Position numbers and translations under genes: made by a program
NCBI GenBank assembly: GCA_028281105.1
Contig: JANQKQ010000055.1
Coordinates: forward strand, 1 to 64,000
Source: Rhizobiaceae bacterium
GTDB taxonomy: Bacteria > Pseudomonadota > Alphaproteobacteria > Rhizobiales > Rhizobiaceae
DNA: 64,000 nt
Direction: 5' to 3'
Shown: piece after piece, positions 27,721 through 36,904 of the stretch
Position numbering within the stretch: the stretch's first letter is position 1
Layout: each line of letters starts with the position of its first letter
The notes under the pieces: model-generated
The model's input: the letters and a program-made list of their open reading frames with translations, nothing else
Databases searched by the model: none
Told to the model about the DNA's origin: nothing

Positions 27721-28425
27721 ATGCAATCGCGCCCGCCCAACGCCGATCAGATGACGAAATCCGACACCCCCTACGCCGCCGTGATGGCGCGGATAAGCCA
27801 GGCTGCGCGCGCTGCCGCCCGAGACCCGCAGGAGGTTCGGCTCATCGCGGTATCCAAGACGTTCGGCCCCGAACGGATCGAGCCGGTGATCGCCCAGGGG
27901 CAGACCGTTTTCGGCGAAAACCGCGTGCAGGAGGCGCAGGCCAAATGGCCCGGGTTGCGCGAGAAGTACCCCGACATCGAATTGCACCTGATCGGGCCGC
28001 TGCAATCGAACAAGGCCGCGGACGCGGTGGGCCTGTTCGACGTCATCCACACGGTCGATCGCGAGAAAATCGCCACAGCGATCGCCAAGGAGATGGCGAA
28101 ACAGGGTCGCTCGCCGCAATTGTTCGTCCAGGTCAACACCGGAGGCGAGGCGCAGAAGTCCGGCGTCGATCCGCGCGAGGCGGCGGCGTTCGTCGCGCGA
28201 TGTCGCGATGAGCACGGGCTCGATATCGCCGGCCTGATGTGTCTACCGCCGTTCGAGGAGAACCCGGGACCGCACTTCGCCCTGCTGCGCAAGCTGGCGG
28301 CCGAGGCCGACTGCCCGCTGTTGTCGATGGGCATGTCGGCGGATTTCGAAACGGCTATCGAATTCGGCGCCACCCACGTGCGGGTCGGCAGCGCAATCTT
28401 CGGCGAGCGGCACAAGCCGGCGTAA
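27721..28425 (+). CDS. YggS-family PLP homeostasis protein
   Basis: A single-domain PLP-binding protein (PLPBP/YggS/ProSC family) of 234 residues. It keeps free pyridoxal phosphate and amino-acid/keto-acid pools in balance and has no clear enzymatic reaction. Seen here are LIAVSKTF (PLP lysine), FGENRVQEAQAKW, LHLIGPLQSNK, VNTGGEAQKSG, LSMGMSADFETAI and RVGSAIFG, which together are diagnostic. The start may be the ATG at 27721 or at 27751; neither has a clear ribosome binding site. It is divergent from leuS and convergent with the L,D-transpeptidase gene. Confidence 0.92.
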   Translation: MQSRPPNADQMTKSDTPYAAVMARISQAARAAARDPQEVRLIAVSKTFGPERIEPVIAQGQTVFGENRVQEAQAKWPGLREKYPDIELHLIGPLQSNKAADAVGLFDVIHTVDREKIATAIAKEMAKQGRSPQLFVQVNTGGEAQKSGVDPREAAAFVARCRDEHGLDIAGLMCLPPFEENPGPHFALLRKLAAEADCPLLSMGMSADFETAIEFGATHVRVGSAIFGERHKPA

Positions 28426-28437
28426 GGCCTTTGATCC

Positions 28438-28968
28438 TCAGCGGTGAACGGTCACCCGCACCTGGCGGTGAAGACGCGGCAACAGCCGGCGCATGGCGGC
28501 GGGCGCGATGGCTATACAGCCCTGGGTCGGCCGCATGTCACCGTGCGCCAGATGAAAGAAGATGGCGCTGCCGCCGGCATATCGGCGCGGGCGCCGGTTG
28601 AAGTCGAGCACCAGGCAGACGTCGTAAAGGTGATCGCTGCGCCACAGCCTTTGATGGCTCTGCGTGAACGGTGCGCGCACCGGCCGGTTATAGGCCGGGC
28701 TCGCCGGATCGTCGCACCAGCCGTCGTCGGCGCGCATCGCCGACAGCGGTATCCGAGAACGTGGCTTCAGGAGCCGATCGGCTCGGACCAGCCCGCAGAC
28801 CAAGGCGAAACGGCCGGCAGGCGTAGCGCCGTCACCCTCGCGCTTTCGCGACGAGATTCCTCCCGACCCGAGCGCGCACGCGATCGCCAGAGGACCGGCA
28901 CGCACTATGCCGAGGCTCCGGCGGCGCGGCGCCGCACGCACATGCAACCGGCGCAGCACCCTTGTCAT
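28438..28968 (-). CDS. L,D-transpeptidase (YkuD domain) protein
   Basis: A protein of 176 residues with the YkuD catalytic pattern: FFHLAHGD with the active-site His (about 139) and PTQGCIAI with nucleophile Cys151. Such enzymes cross-link peptidoglycan through 3-3 bonds or attach proteins to it, which is common in Hyphomicrobiales that grow from the pole. No classical signal peptide is evident, only a basic N-terminus and a short hydrophobic stretch near residues 19-34, so how it reaches the periplasm is unclear. The second half, with WRSDHLYDVCLVLDFN, matches the short standalone YkuD proteins. It is divergent from the response regulator gene. Confidence 0.82.
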   Translation of the reverse strand: MTRVLRRLHVRAAPRRRSLGIVRAGPLAIACALGSGGISSRKREGDGATPAGRFALVCGLVRADRLLKPRSRIPLSAMRADDGWCDDPASPAYNRPVRAPFTQSHQRLWRSDHLYDVCLVLDFNRRPRRYAGGSAIFFHLAHGDMRPTQGCIAIAPAAMRRLLPRLHRQVRVTVHR

Positions 28969-28983
28969 CGACCTGGTTCACAA

Positions 28984-29060
28984 TTAACCATGGGTGATCA
29001 AATATGCGTGTGGGTCAGGCTTGGCGACCTAAAAATCCGCCGAATGGATTACTATTAACC
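28984..29060. promoter_or_regulatory. Two TTAACC half-sites upstream of the response regulator
   Basis: TTAACCAT lies at 28984-28991 and TTAACC at 29055-29060, both in the 131-base divergent region between the L,D-transpeptidase gene and the response regulator. TTAACCAT-like half-sites are associated with CtrA-controlled promoters in Caulobacter relatives. Each is only a half-site, so the call is tentative. Confidence 0.3.
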
Positions 29061-29099
29061 CGTTACATCACGACTCCGTGCCGGCGGGTAGGAAAATCG

Positions 29100-29783
29100 A
29101 TGACTGCCAGACATCTTTTGTTGATCGACGACGATGACGATCTGCGCGAAACCCTGTGTGAGCAGCTTTCGCTGTACGAAGAGTTTCAGATCTCATCGGA
29201 AGTCAACGCCACCAAGGGCATTCCGCTGGCGCGCGCCAATCATGTCGACCTGCTGATCATCGACGTGGGTCTGCCGGACATGGATGGCCGCGAGGCGGTC
29301 AAGATCCTGCGCAAGGGCGGGTTCAAGTCTCCGATCATCATGTTGACCGGCCACGATACCGATTCCGACACCATCCTCGGGCTCGAAGCCGGCGCCAACG
29401 ACTACGTGACCAAACCGTTCAAGTTCGCCGTGCTGCTGGCGCGCATCCGCGCGCAATTGCGCACCCACGAACAGAGCGAGGACGCGGTGTTCTCGATCGG
29501 CCACTACACCTTCAAGCCGGCGCAGAAACTGCTGCTCGAAGAGGACGGCTCGAAGGTGCGGCTCACCGAGAAAGAGACCGCGATCATGAAATATCTGTAT
29601 CGCGCCGAGCAGAAGATCATCGGCCGCGACGAGTTGCTCGAACAGGTATGGGGGTACAATTCAGGCGTCACTACCCACACGCTGGAAACCCATATCTACC
29701 GGCTGCGCCAGAAGATCGAGCGCGACCCCTCCAACGCCAGGCTGCTGGTGACCGAGGGCGGCGGCTACAAGCTGGTGCCATAG
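29100..29783 (+). CDS. OmpR/PhoB-type response regulator
   Basis: A two-component transcription factor of 227 residues. The receiver domain (about 5-120) has the acidic cluster DDDDD near residues 10-14, the phospho-acceptor Asp55 in IIDVGLPDMDG, Thr in MLTGHD and Lys in YVTKPF. The C-terminal winged helix (about 130-227) contains LTEKETAIMKYLYR and THTLETHIYRLRQKIE. No sensor kinase lies beside it, so its partner is elsewhere. Orphan OmpR-type regulators of this length in alphaproteobacteria include CenR, which controls envelope genes. I cannot distinguish that from other members, so no symbol is given. The ATG at 29100 follows an unrelated open stretch. A cyclic-nucleotide-binding protein gene follows after 62 bases. 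Confidence 0.88.
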   Translation: MTARHLLLIDDDDDLRETLCEQLSLYEEFQISSEVNATKGIPLARANHVDLLIIDVGLPDMDGREAVKILRKGGFKSPIIMLTGHDTDSDTILGLEAGANDYVTKPFKFAVLLARIRAQLRTHEQSEDAVFSIGHYTFKPAQKLLLEEDGSKVRLTEKETAIMKYLYRAEQKIIGRDELLEQVWGYNSGVTTHTLETHIYRLRQKIERDPSNARLLVTEGGGYKLVP

Positions 29784-29845
29784 GCATGGACCGCCGTGGC
29801 GCATTCCCTGGCTAGGCCGGAAGCGTAAGGCGGCGATTGTTTCCC

Positions 29846-30328
29846 ATGGCGCTTGATCAAGATATGGACCTGCTGTCCCGGGTGGCTCTGTTCGAAGATT
29901 TCGACGCCAACCAGCTTCGCCTGCTGGCCTTCGGCTCCGACCATGTGACGCTGACCGCCGGCAGCGAACTTTATCTCCAGGACCAGGAATCCGACTGCGG
30001 CTATGTGATGGTCAACGGCCTGGTCGACCTGACCTTCTCCGACCGGCACGGAGAGACCGTTCTTGCCAGCATCGGGGCCGGCGGACTGATCGGCGAACTG
30101 GCGCTGGTCTCCGACAATGCCAGGCCCACCGGCGCGATAGCGCGGCGCGACAGCCAGCTCATCCGCATCCCACGAGCGCTGTTCCGGCGAATGTTGGAAG
30201 AGTATCCCGATTCAGCCTATCGGCTGCACCAGAAGATCTCGCGCTCCATGCGCCAACTGGTGCAGCAGTTGCAGAAGGTCAGGCTGCGCCTGGACGAAAA
30301 CCAGTGGCCCGACGAGGCAGGAGGCTAA
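29846..30328 (+). CDS. Cyclic-nucleotide-binding domain protein without DNA-binding domain
   Basis: A protein of 160 residues that is almost wholly one cNMP-binding (Crp/Fnr N-terminal) beta-roll domain. LFEDFDANQLRLLAF starts it, LIGELALVSDNARPTGAIA is the phosphate-binding cassette, and a helix with RSMRQLVQQLQKVRLRL ends it. No helix-turn-helix follows, so it should act through protein contact and not as a regulator that binds DNA. The cassette has the Gly-Glu-Leu-Ala and Arg positions that bind the cyclic phosphate in Crp. It follows the response regulator on the same strand and may be part of the same signalling unit. The stop lies 56 bases from the end of the convergent leuC gene. Confidence 0.82.
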   Translation: MALDQDMDLLSRVALFEDFDANQLRLLAFGSDHVTLTAGSELYLQDQESDCGYVMVNGLVDLTFSDRHGETVLASIGAGGLIGELALVSDNARPTGAIARRDSQLIRIPRALFRRMLEEYPDSAYRLHQKISRSMRQLVQQLQKVRLRLDENQWPDEAGG

Positions 30329-30331
30329 ATC

Positions 30332-30385
30332 GTACCAATTGGTACTGTCAGTGAAATCTTGCTGAATAAGCGTACCCGATGGTAC
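30332..30385. repeat. Pair of GTACC-N4-GGTAC palindromes, 40 bases apart
   Basis: GTACCAATTGGTAC at 30332-30345 is a perfect 14-bp palindrome. GTACCCGATGGTAC at 30372-30385 has the same arms with a different 4-base centre. Their starts are exactly 40 bases apart, close to four helical turns. They lie between two convergent genes, and the second overlaps the leuC stop codon. That is an unusual place for an operator. The function is unknown. Confidence 0.5.
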
Positions 30386-31785
30386 TATTTCCAGGTCCGG
30401 ATATCGACGAACCGCCCTTCGATGGCAGCCGCGCCGGCCATTGCCGGCGAGACCAGATGGGTGCGGCCCTTGAAGCCCTGGCGGCCTTCGAAGTTGCGGT
30501 TCGAGGTCGATGCGCAGCGCTCTTCCGGCTTCAACCGGTCATCGTTCATCGCCAGGCACATCGAGCAGCCCGGCTCGCGCCAGTCGAAACCGGCATCGGT
30601 GAAGATCTTATCCAGCCCCTCGGCCTCCGCCTGCGCCTTGACCAGGCCGGAACCCGGCACGATCATCGCGTCGACCGACGGATGCACCCGCCTGTCCTTG
30701 ACCACGGCCGCCACGGCGCGCAAATCTTCGATGCGCCCGTTGGTGCACGAACCGATGAACACCCGGTCGAGCGCGATGTCGGTCATCTTGGTGCCGGCGG
30801 TCAGCCCCATATAGTCGAGCGCGCGCTGTTTCGACGCCCGCTTGGCCTCGTCCTCGATCACCGAAGGATCGGGCACCGAGCCCGTCACCGAGACCACGTC
30901 CTCCGGCGAGGAGCCCCAGGTGACCACCGGCGGCAGTGCGGCGGCGTCCAGCTTCACCACTTTGTCAAAATGCGCGCCCTCGTCCGAATGAAGCGTGCGC
31001 CAATAGTCCACCGCCCGTTCGAATGCCTCGCCGGCAGGCACTTTCGGCCGGCCTTCCAGATAGGCGAAGGTCTTGTCGTCGGGAGCGATCAGGCCGGCGC
31101 GCGCGCCGCCCTCGATCGACATGTTGCAGACGGTCATGCGCCCTTCCATCGACAAATCGGTGATGGCCGAGCCGGCATATTCGATCACGTGGCCGGTGCC
31201 GCCGGCGGTGCCGATCTCGCCGATGATCGCCAGGATGATGTCTTTGGCGGTCACCCCGTCCGGCGCGGCGCCGTTGACCTCGACGCGCATGTTCTTCGCC
31301 TTCTTCTGGATCAGGGTCTGGGTGGCCAGCACATGCTCGACCTCCGAGGTGCCGATGCCGTGGGCCAGTGCGCCGAAGGCGCCGTGGGTCGAGGTGTGGC
31401 TGTCGCCGCACACGATCGTCGTGCCTGGCAACGTGAAACCCTGTTCGGGGCCGATGATATGGACGATGCCCTGGCGTTTGTCGGTCTCGGCATAATATTC
31501 GATGCCGAAATCGGCCGCGTTGGTCGCCAGCGCCTCGACCTGAATGCGGCTTTCCTCATTGGCGATGCCACCACTGCGATCGGTGGTCGGCACATTGTGG
31601 TCGACGACGGCCAGCGTCTTGTCGGGCGCGCGCACGGCGCGGCCGGCCAGCCGCAGCCCCTCGGACGCCTGCGGGCTGGTCACCTCATGCACCAGGTGGC
31701 GATCGATATAGATGCGGCAGGTGCCGTCGTCGGCCTCGTGCACCACGTGATCGTCCCAGATTTTGTCGTACAGGGTCTTGGCCAT
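30385..31785 (-). CDS. leuC: 3-isopropylmalate dehydratase large subunit
   Basis: The iron-sulphur large subunit of isopropylmalate isomerase in leucine biosynthesis. It works with LeuD, which is not in the window. The 466-residue protein carries the cluster ligands in [12 protein letters not shown] and CSMCLAMN (Cys-x-x-Cys), together with [14 protein letters not shown] and [15 protein letters not shown] small oddity is SPQASEGL near residue 42, where most members have SPQAFEGL. A possible promoter lies upstream at 31831-31859. It converges with the cyclic-nucleotide-binding protein gene. No attenuator leader peptide was recognised. Confidence 0.96.
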   Translation of the reverse strand: MAKTLYDKIWDDHVVHEADDGTCRIYIDRHLVHEVTSPQASEGLRLAGRAVRAPDKTLAVVDHNVPTTDRSGGIANEESRIQVEALATNAADFGIEYYAETDKRQGIVHIIGPEQGFTLPGTTIVCGDSHTSTHGAFGALAHGIGTSEVEHVLATQTLIQKKAKNMRVEVNGAAPDGVTAKDIILAIIGEIGTAGGTGHVIEYAGSAITDLSMEGRMTVCNMSIEGGARAGLIAPDDKTFAYLEGRPKVPAGEAFERAVDYWRTLHSDEGAHFDKVVKLDAAALPPVVTWGSSPEDVVSVTGSVPDPSVIEDEAKRASKQRALDYMGLTAGTKMTDIALDRVFIGSCTNGRIEDLRAVAAVVKDRRVHPSVDAMIVPGSGLVKAQAEAEGLDKIFTDAGFDWREPGCSMCLAMNDDRLKPEERCASTSNRNFEGRQGFKGRTHLVSPAMAGAAAIEGRFVDIRTWK

Positions 31786-31830
31786 GCTCGAATGCCCGTC
31801 GTCGCTCGTTCAACTCGGAAGGTCGCACAT

Positions 31831-31859
31831 GGATATGCGTTGCGCGCCCGCGCCCGTCA
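31831..31859 (-). promoter_or_regulatory. leuC: Possible leuC promoter
   Basis: On the minus strand TTGACG, a 17-base spacer and CATATC resemble a sigma-70 type -35/-10 pair and end about 45 bases before the leuC start codon. The -35 is a near-consensus match and the -10 is weak. Confidence 0.35.
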
Positions 31860-31895
31860 AGCCGGCCGGTCACCCCCACGCTGCTCCAAATTGGC

Positions 31896-33065
31896 TCAGC
31901 GGCTCAAAAAGTCGCCAATGCGCACGATCGCACGCTCGATATTCTCCGCGGAGTTCGCATATGACAGCCGCAGATAGCCCTCGCCCAGGATGCCGAAATC
32001 GGGGCCGCCGATGGTCGCCACCCCGGCCTCTTCCAGCAGAGCGCTTGCCAACTCCTTCGCCTTCCAGCCGGTGCCGGAGATGTTGGGAAAAGCATAGAAC
32101 GCTCCCTTCGGCGTGCGGCAGATGATGTTCGGCAACGCGTTCATCGCCTCCACGGTCAACTTCCGCCGGTCGTCGAATGCGGCGACGATTTTGTCGGCCT
32201 CGTCCTGCGGCCCGTCGATGGCGGCGATGCCGGCAAATTGCGAAGCCGCGTTGACGCACGACCAGCCGTTGACCGCCAGCTTGCGCGCCTTGTCGTAAAG
32301 TTGATCGGGCCAGATCGACCAGCCCATGCGCCAGCCGGTCATCGCCCAGGTTTTCGACCAGCCATTGAGCACGATGAGCCGGTCGCGCAGCTGCGGGAAA
32401 GTAAGCAACGAGACGTGCTCGGCGCCGTCATAGGTCATCGTCTCGTAGATCTCGTCGGACATGACCGCGACATCGGGCCAGTTCTCCAGCCCGGCGACCA
32501 GCGCCTCGATTTCCGCTCGCGGAGTTACCCCGCCGGTCGGATTGGCGGGCGAGTTAACGATGATGAGCCGGGTTTTATCGGTGATCAGCGACAAGGTCTC
32601 CTCGCCCGAAAAAGCGAAGTCGTTGTCCTCGCGGATCGGGATCGGCACCGGGGTGGCGCCGGTGAACTCGATCATCGAGCGATAGATGGGAAAGCCCGGG
32701 TCGGGATAGAGAATTTCCGCGCCCGGCTCGCCGAACATCAAGATCGCCGCGAACATGGTGACCTTGCCGCCAGGCATGATCATCACATTGTCGGGCGAGA
32801 CTTCGACCCCCGTGGTCGTCAGCGTGCGCCGGGCCACCGCCTCACGCAGGGGCAGAATGCCGGTCGCCGGCGTGTAGCCGTGATGCCCGTCTTTGAGCGC
32901 CTTGATCGCCGCTTCCACAATATGCTCCGGCGTCCCGAAGTCCGGTTGCCCGATGCCCAGATTGATGATGTCGCGGCCGGCCCGCTCGAGCTCGCTGGCA
33001 CGCGCCAACACGGCGAAGGCGTTCTCCTCGCCGATCCGGTCGAAGCCGGCGATCGTGTGCAGCAT
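31896..33065 (-). CDS. Class I/II pyridoxal-phosphate aminotransferase
   Basis: A fold-type I aminotransferase of 389 residues. It has INLGIGQPDFGTPEHI, VNSPANPTGGV, the cofactor-binding SDEIYE and LNGWSKTWAMTGWRMGW with the PLP lysine, then a C-terminal Arg region. These place it in the aspartate/alanine-type (Ib-gamma) group. Substrate candidates are aspartate, alanine, branched-chain or aromatic amino acids, and the sequence does not decide. The ATG at 33065 is chosen because similarity starts there. The long upstream open frame has none. It lies 110 bases downstream of leuC on the same strand in reading order, so it would be transcribed before leuC. Confidence 0.88.
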   Translation of the reverse strand: MLHTIAGFDRIGEENAFAVLARASELERAGRDIINLGIGQPDFGTPEHIVEAAIKALKDGHHGYTPATGILPLREAVARRTLTTTGVEVSPDNVMIMPGGKVTMFAAILMFGEPGAEILYPDPGFPIYRSMIEFTGATPVPIPIREDNDFAFSGEETLSLITDKTRLIIVNSPANPTGGVTPRAEIEALVAGLENWPDVAVMSDEIYETMTYDGAEHVSLLTFPQLRDRLIVLNGWSKTWAMTGWRMGWSIWPDQLYDKARKLAVNGWSCVNAASQFAGIAAIDGPQDEADKIVAAFDDRRKLTVEAMNALPNIICRTPKGAFYAFPNISGTGWKAKELASALLEEAGVATIGGPDFGILGEGYLRLSYANSAENIERAIVRIGDFLSR

Positions 33066-33155
33066 GGTACGGCCTTCGGTTGATTTCACCCTACGCGTCT
33101 GCCAACTGTGTAGCGACCGGGACGGGAATTTCAAACGGCTAATTCGGAAGATCAC

Positions 33156-33830
33156 ATGGTCGATCTCAGCAACTGGACCGGCTGCGAACCGGTTCGCAAG
33201 ATCACGCTCAAAGGCCGCTATGTGCGCCTGGAGCCGCTCGATGCCGCCGCTCACGGCGACGGGCTTTACGAAGCGGCGACTTGCGAAGACGCGCAACAGC
33301 GCTTCCGATGGCTACCCGACACGCCTCCCGCCAGCCGCGGTGAGTTCCAGCCCTGGCTTGAAGCCGCGCAGGCGAGCGAGGATCCGTTGTTCTTCACGGT
33401 GATCGATAAGGCGAGCGGGCGCATCGGCGGCCGGCAGACCTTCATGCGGCTCGACCCGCCTAACGGAGTGGTCGAGATCGGCAACATCTATTGGGGGCCC
33501 TTGGTGGCGCGCCGGCCGGCGGCGAGCGAAGCCTTCTTCCTGTTCGCCGCACACGCCTTCGACGACCTGGGCTACCGCCGTTTCGAATGGAAGTGCAACA
33601 ACCGCAATGAGCCCTCGAAGCGGGCGGCGTTACGTTTCGGCATGACCCATGAGGGCGTGTTCCGCCAGGCGATGGTGGTCAAGGGCGAAAACCGCGACAC
33701 CGCCTGGTATTCGATCGTCGACGGCGAGTGGCCGGCGATCCGGGCTGGGTTCGAGGCTTGGCTCGGGCCGGAGAACTTCGATGAGACCGGCCGGCAGATC
33801 CGGCGGCTGGAGGAACTGCGGACCGCTTGA
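33156..33830 (+). CDS. GNAT-family N-acetyltransferase (RimJ/RimL-like)
   Basis: A protein of 224 residues with the GNAT fold. GRYVRLEPLDAAAHG is the common RimL-like opening, EIGNIYWGPLVARRPAASEAFF is the acetyl-CoA motif A region, and RRFEWKCNNRNEPSKRAALRFGMTHEG is typical of the subgroup that modifies amino acids or protein N-termini. The substrate is not known. It is divergent from the aminotransferase gene and followed by a 257-base stretch before the autotransporter gene. That stretch (33831-34087) has no gene I can support. Confidence 0.85.
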   Translation: MVDLSNWTGCEPVRKITLKGRYVRLEPLDAAAHGDGLYEAATCEDAQQRFRWLPDTPPASRGEFQPWLEAAQASEDPLFFTVIDKASGRIGGRQTFMRLDPPNGVVEIGNIYWGPLVARRPAASEAFFLFAAHAFDDLGYRRFEWKCNNRNEPSKRAALRFGMTHEGVFRQAMVVKGENRDTAWYSIVDGEWPAIRAGFEAWLGPENFDETGRQIRRLEELRTA

Positions 33831-34087
33831 ATCCGCCGGATCGGCCAAGACAGGCCCGGCTCGCCATATGCTGCGCAATTCAGCCCCAAGCAAGCTTCGC
33901 TGCGTAGGCTGAACGGATAATCCGTGCCGCGTAAACGGCGCGGACGCCAGCAGTGGCATGACGGCACGCGAAAGAGCGAAGCGACCGGCAACGGGTTCGA
34001 CGAAATCGATCCCGGCCGGCAGGGCGGCAAGAACGGAAGTTTCAGGAGCTGCGATCAGGCTAACCCACGCAAGGAGCGGCAGGGGCT

Positions 34088-36904
34088 GTGAGCAGTTTGC
34101 GACCGGCAGGGCGCTGGGTGGAATGCGTGGGTTCATTACCCGCGATCACCGACAGCAGAGCGTTCGAAATCTTATCGACGGGCGGCGATTTTGTCCGCGC
34201 GTGCAGGCACACCATCAGTCAAGCGGCGGCGGGCAGAGCCAGGCGGGGCAGGCGGGCGGCGCCATTCGTCGCGCTATGCGTCTTTCTGGCCTGGCTGGCC
34301 ACGCCGGGCGCGGTCCACGCCCAAACCTGTAACGCGACCGTCTTTCCCAACGAGTACTCGCTGCCAACCCAGACCGCCACCATCAACCTCGAAACCCATT
34401 GCGCCGGCGTCACCGACGGCGGGCTGATCTCGGTACCTGCGGGAACGATCACCGGCCAGGTGAATACCACCGCCGGCTCCCCACAGGGTTGGAGCTTCGT
34501 CGTCGAGCCCGGCGCCACGATAACAGCGAGCACCGCCTCAGCGATCAACGTCAATGACTCCGGTTTCTTTCTGGATAACGCGGGTACCCTGGAGTCCACC
34601 ACAACGGGCAACGTTGGCGTGGTCAACGGCACCTTCGGCGCGACCAACTTCACCATCTTCAACCGCACGGGCGCCACCATTCGCAACACCGCCGGCAGCG
34701 GCAGTGGCGAGGCGATCGCATTGTTCGGCAGCGGCGGCATAACCAGCATCACCAACCAGACCGGCGGCACAATCTCCGCCAACGATACCGCCATCCACAT
34801 AGCCAACTCAGCCGGCACGGTGAACAATGCCGGCTCGATCATCAGCACCGGGACCACTTCCGGCAGCGGCGTGGTGATGAGCGCGGGCGGCACCGTGAAC
34901 AACCAGGCCGGCGGTTCGATCACCACCGCGTTCGGGCCCGGGGTGCTGTTCACCGGCACCACCACGCCCGGAACGGTAGTTTCCGCCGGCACGATCAATG
35001 CCGGGGCGCAGTCGGTTCTGTTTGACAATGGCGTCAGCAACGACATTGTCGAGTTGCAGCCCGGCTACGTCATGGGCAGCAACGTGGTGGCCGGTCTCGG
35101 CACCGACACGCTGCGCTTCGGCGGCACCGGCACGGCCAGCTTCGATCTTTCCCGCATCGACCCCGGCGGCGCCATTCAGCAATATCAGGGGTTCGAGACC
35201 TTCTCGGTGACCGGCGCCGCCTGGACGTTCAACAACGCGACCAGCGTCGGGTTTTCCCAGACCGGCGGCACACTGATGGGCACGGGCGCCTTCGGCTCGC
35301 TCGCCGCCACCGGCGGAACGATCGCGCCGGGCAACTCCATCGGCACCATGACCGTCAACGGTAATTTCTCGCTCGGCGCCGCCTCGACCCTGCAGGCGGA
35401 AGTCAACGCCGCCGGTCAGTCCGACCTGGTCGACGTCAATGGCGGCACAGTGGCGATAAACGGGGCGACGCTGCAGGTGCTGGAACTGGCCGGCACCTAT
35501 ACCGGTGGGCCATACGTTTACACCATCATCGACAACGACGGCGCCGATCCGGTCGCCGGCACCGGCTTCGGCACGATCACAAACACGCTCGCATTCCTGA
35601 CGCCGACCGTGTCGCTCATCGGCGGCGACGGCAACGACGTGGTGTTGATCTTAACGGGTTCTTCGGCCGCCGATTTCTCCTCGGCCGCCAAAACGCCTAA
35701 CCAGCGCTCGGCCGCCATCGGACTGAACAGCCTCGACAACACCGCCGGCTCCGACGGTCAGGCCATCCGCAACGCCGTCCTCGGGATCAACAACGCCAAC
35801 GCGCTCGTCGCCTTCGACACGCTTTCGGGCGAGATTCACGCCTCGCTGCAGAACACCGCGCGCAATACCGGCTCCATGTTCACCGATGCGATAGCCAACC
35901 GGATGGCCGGCCAGCAGGCTCTCAACAGCCTCGGCAAGGGCCTGGGCGATGGCGACGAAGCGGCTGGCTTGCCGGCTTCATCGGCCAACGCATTGGCCTA
36001 TGCTGCAGCATCGGCAGATGCCGGCGACCTGTTCGGCACGTTCGCGGCAGATTTCGGCGGCATGGACGCCTATACGACCACCAACGGCACCTGGATCAGG
36101 GGCCTGGGCTCGATCTGGTCCACCGATGGCGACGGCAATGCCGCCGAGGTGGACGGCACCGACGGCGGCGTCATGCTCGGCTTCGACAATATCACCCGTG
36201 TCGGCGGATACGGTTTTGCGGCCGGCTACACCATGACCCAGGCGGACGCCGCTGCACGGTTCTCCAACGCCGACATTCAATCGGGCCATGTATCGGCCTA
36301 CGGCGCATGGAATTCGGGCGCCTGGCATGCCCGCGCGATCGCCGGCTATTCGTTCCATCACTTCGACACCACCCGCAACATCGTCATCGGCGCGCTCACC
36401 CGCACCGCAAAGGCCGATTATGCGGGTCATCAGTTCAACGGCTATCTGGAAACCGGCTATACAACCGAATATGCCGGTGTCACCGTCCAGCCGATGCTGG
36501 CCGCGCGTGCCGGCCACTTGATGACCGAAGCCTTCACCGAGACCGGGGCGGGCTCGGTGTCGTTGTCGGTGGCGTCCCAGGAAAGCACCCACGTGGACGC
36601 CATCGCCGGCCTGCGCGCGTCGATGGCCATGATCAACGGAGACGGCTCGGTGTACGTGCCGCAAGCGCGCTTCTTCTACAGCCACGCCTTTGGCGACATC
36701 GATCCCGTAGCCACGATGACCTATGCCGGCGGGGGCACCTTCGCGATCGCCGGCACACCGCTGGACCGTGATCGGTTCACCTTGGGCGCCGGCTTCACCA
36801 ACCACTTCAACGCCAGCACCGCCGCCTATGTCGACTTCGAGGCGACGCTCGCGTCGAGCACACAGGCATACGCGGCGACTGCGGGCTTCAAGATTGCGTT
36901 CTAG
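34088..36904 (+). CDS. Autotransporter with beta-barrel translocator domain
   Basis: A type V secreted surface protein of 938 residues. A basic, unusually long N-terminal region ends in a hydrophobic stretch, AAPFVALCVFLAWLATPG, and a likely cleavage at VHA-Q near residue 79. The passenger (about 80-640) is made of Thr/Gly/Asn-rich repeats such as GTINAGA and GGTISAND, fitting a beta-helix. About residues 670-938 form the outer-membrane barrel and end in FKIAF, with the terminal Phe expected for outer-membrane proteins. The start is GTG 34088 with AAGGAG 11 bases upstream; no nearer ATG exists. No protease or adhesin motif was recognised, so the surface role is unknown. Its stop overlaps that of the convergent LacI gene by 4 bases. 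Confidence 0.85.
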   Translation: MSSLRPAGRWVECVGSLPAITDSRAFEILSTGGDFVRACRHTISQAAAGRARRGRRAAPFVALCVFLAWLATPGAVHAQTCNATVFPNEYSLPTQTATINLETHCAGVTDGGLISVPAGTITGQVNTTAGSPQGWSFVVEPGATITASTASAINVNDSGFFLDNAGTLESTTTGNVGVVNGTFGATNFTIFNRTGATIRNTAGSGSGEAIALFGSGGITSITNQTGGTISANDTAIHIANSAGTVNNAGSIISTGTTSGSGVVMSAGGTVNNQAGGSITTAFGPGVLFTGTTTPGTVVSAGTINAGAQSVLFDNGVSNDIVELQPGYVMGSNVVAGLGTDTLRFGGTGTASFDLSRIDPGGAIQQYQGFETFSVTGAAWTFNNATSVGFSQTGGTLMGTGAFGSLAATGGTIAPGNSIGTMTVNGNFSLGAASTLQAEVNAAGQSDLVDVNGGTVAINGATLQVLELAGTYTGGPYVYTIIDNDGADPVAGTGFGTITNTLAFLTPTVSLIGGDGNDVVLILTGSSAADFSSAAKTPNQRSAAIGLNSLDNTAGSDGQAIRNAVLGINNANALVAFDTLSGEIHASLQNTARNTGSMFTDAIANRMAGQQALNSLGKGLGDGDEAAGLPASSANALAYAAASADAGDLFGTFAADFGGMDAYTTTNGTWIRGLGSIWSTDGDGNAAEVDGTDGGVMLGFDNITRVGGYGFAAGYTMTQADAAARFSNADIQSGHVSAYGAWNSGAWHARAIAGYSFHHFDTTRNIVIGALTRTAKADYAGHQFNGYLETGYTTEYAGVTVQPMLAARAGHLMTEAFTETGAGSVSLSVASQESTHVDAIAGLRASMAMINGDGSVYVPQARFFYSHAFGDIDPVATMTYAGGGTFAIAGTPLDRDRFTLGAGFTNHFNASTAAYVDFEATLASSTQAYAATAGFKIAF

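Noticed and set aside
31786-31895. Leader peptide or attenuator for leuC
   Set aside because: No run of Leu codons and no terminator/antiterminator pair was seen. A simple promoter is the better reading.
30379-31977. 532-residue open frame antisense to leuC
   Set aside because: It is made of His/Arg/Gly/Ala-rich low-complexity text typical of the reverse strand of a GC-rich gene. leuC is clearly the coding strand.
33630-34136. 168-residue leftward open frame over the GNAT end and the autotransporter upstream region
   Set aside because: It has no recognised domain, overlaps the real GNAT gene and has no ribosome binding site. It is probably a GC-rich artefact.
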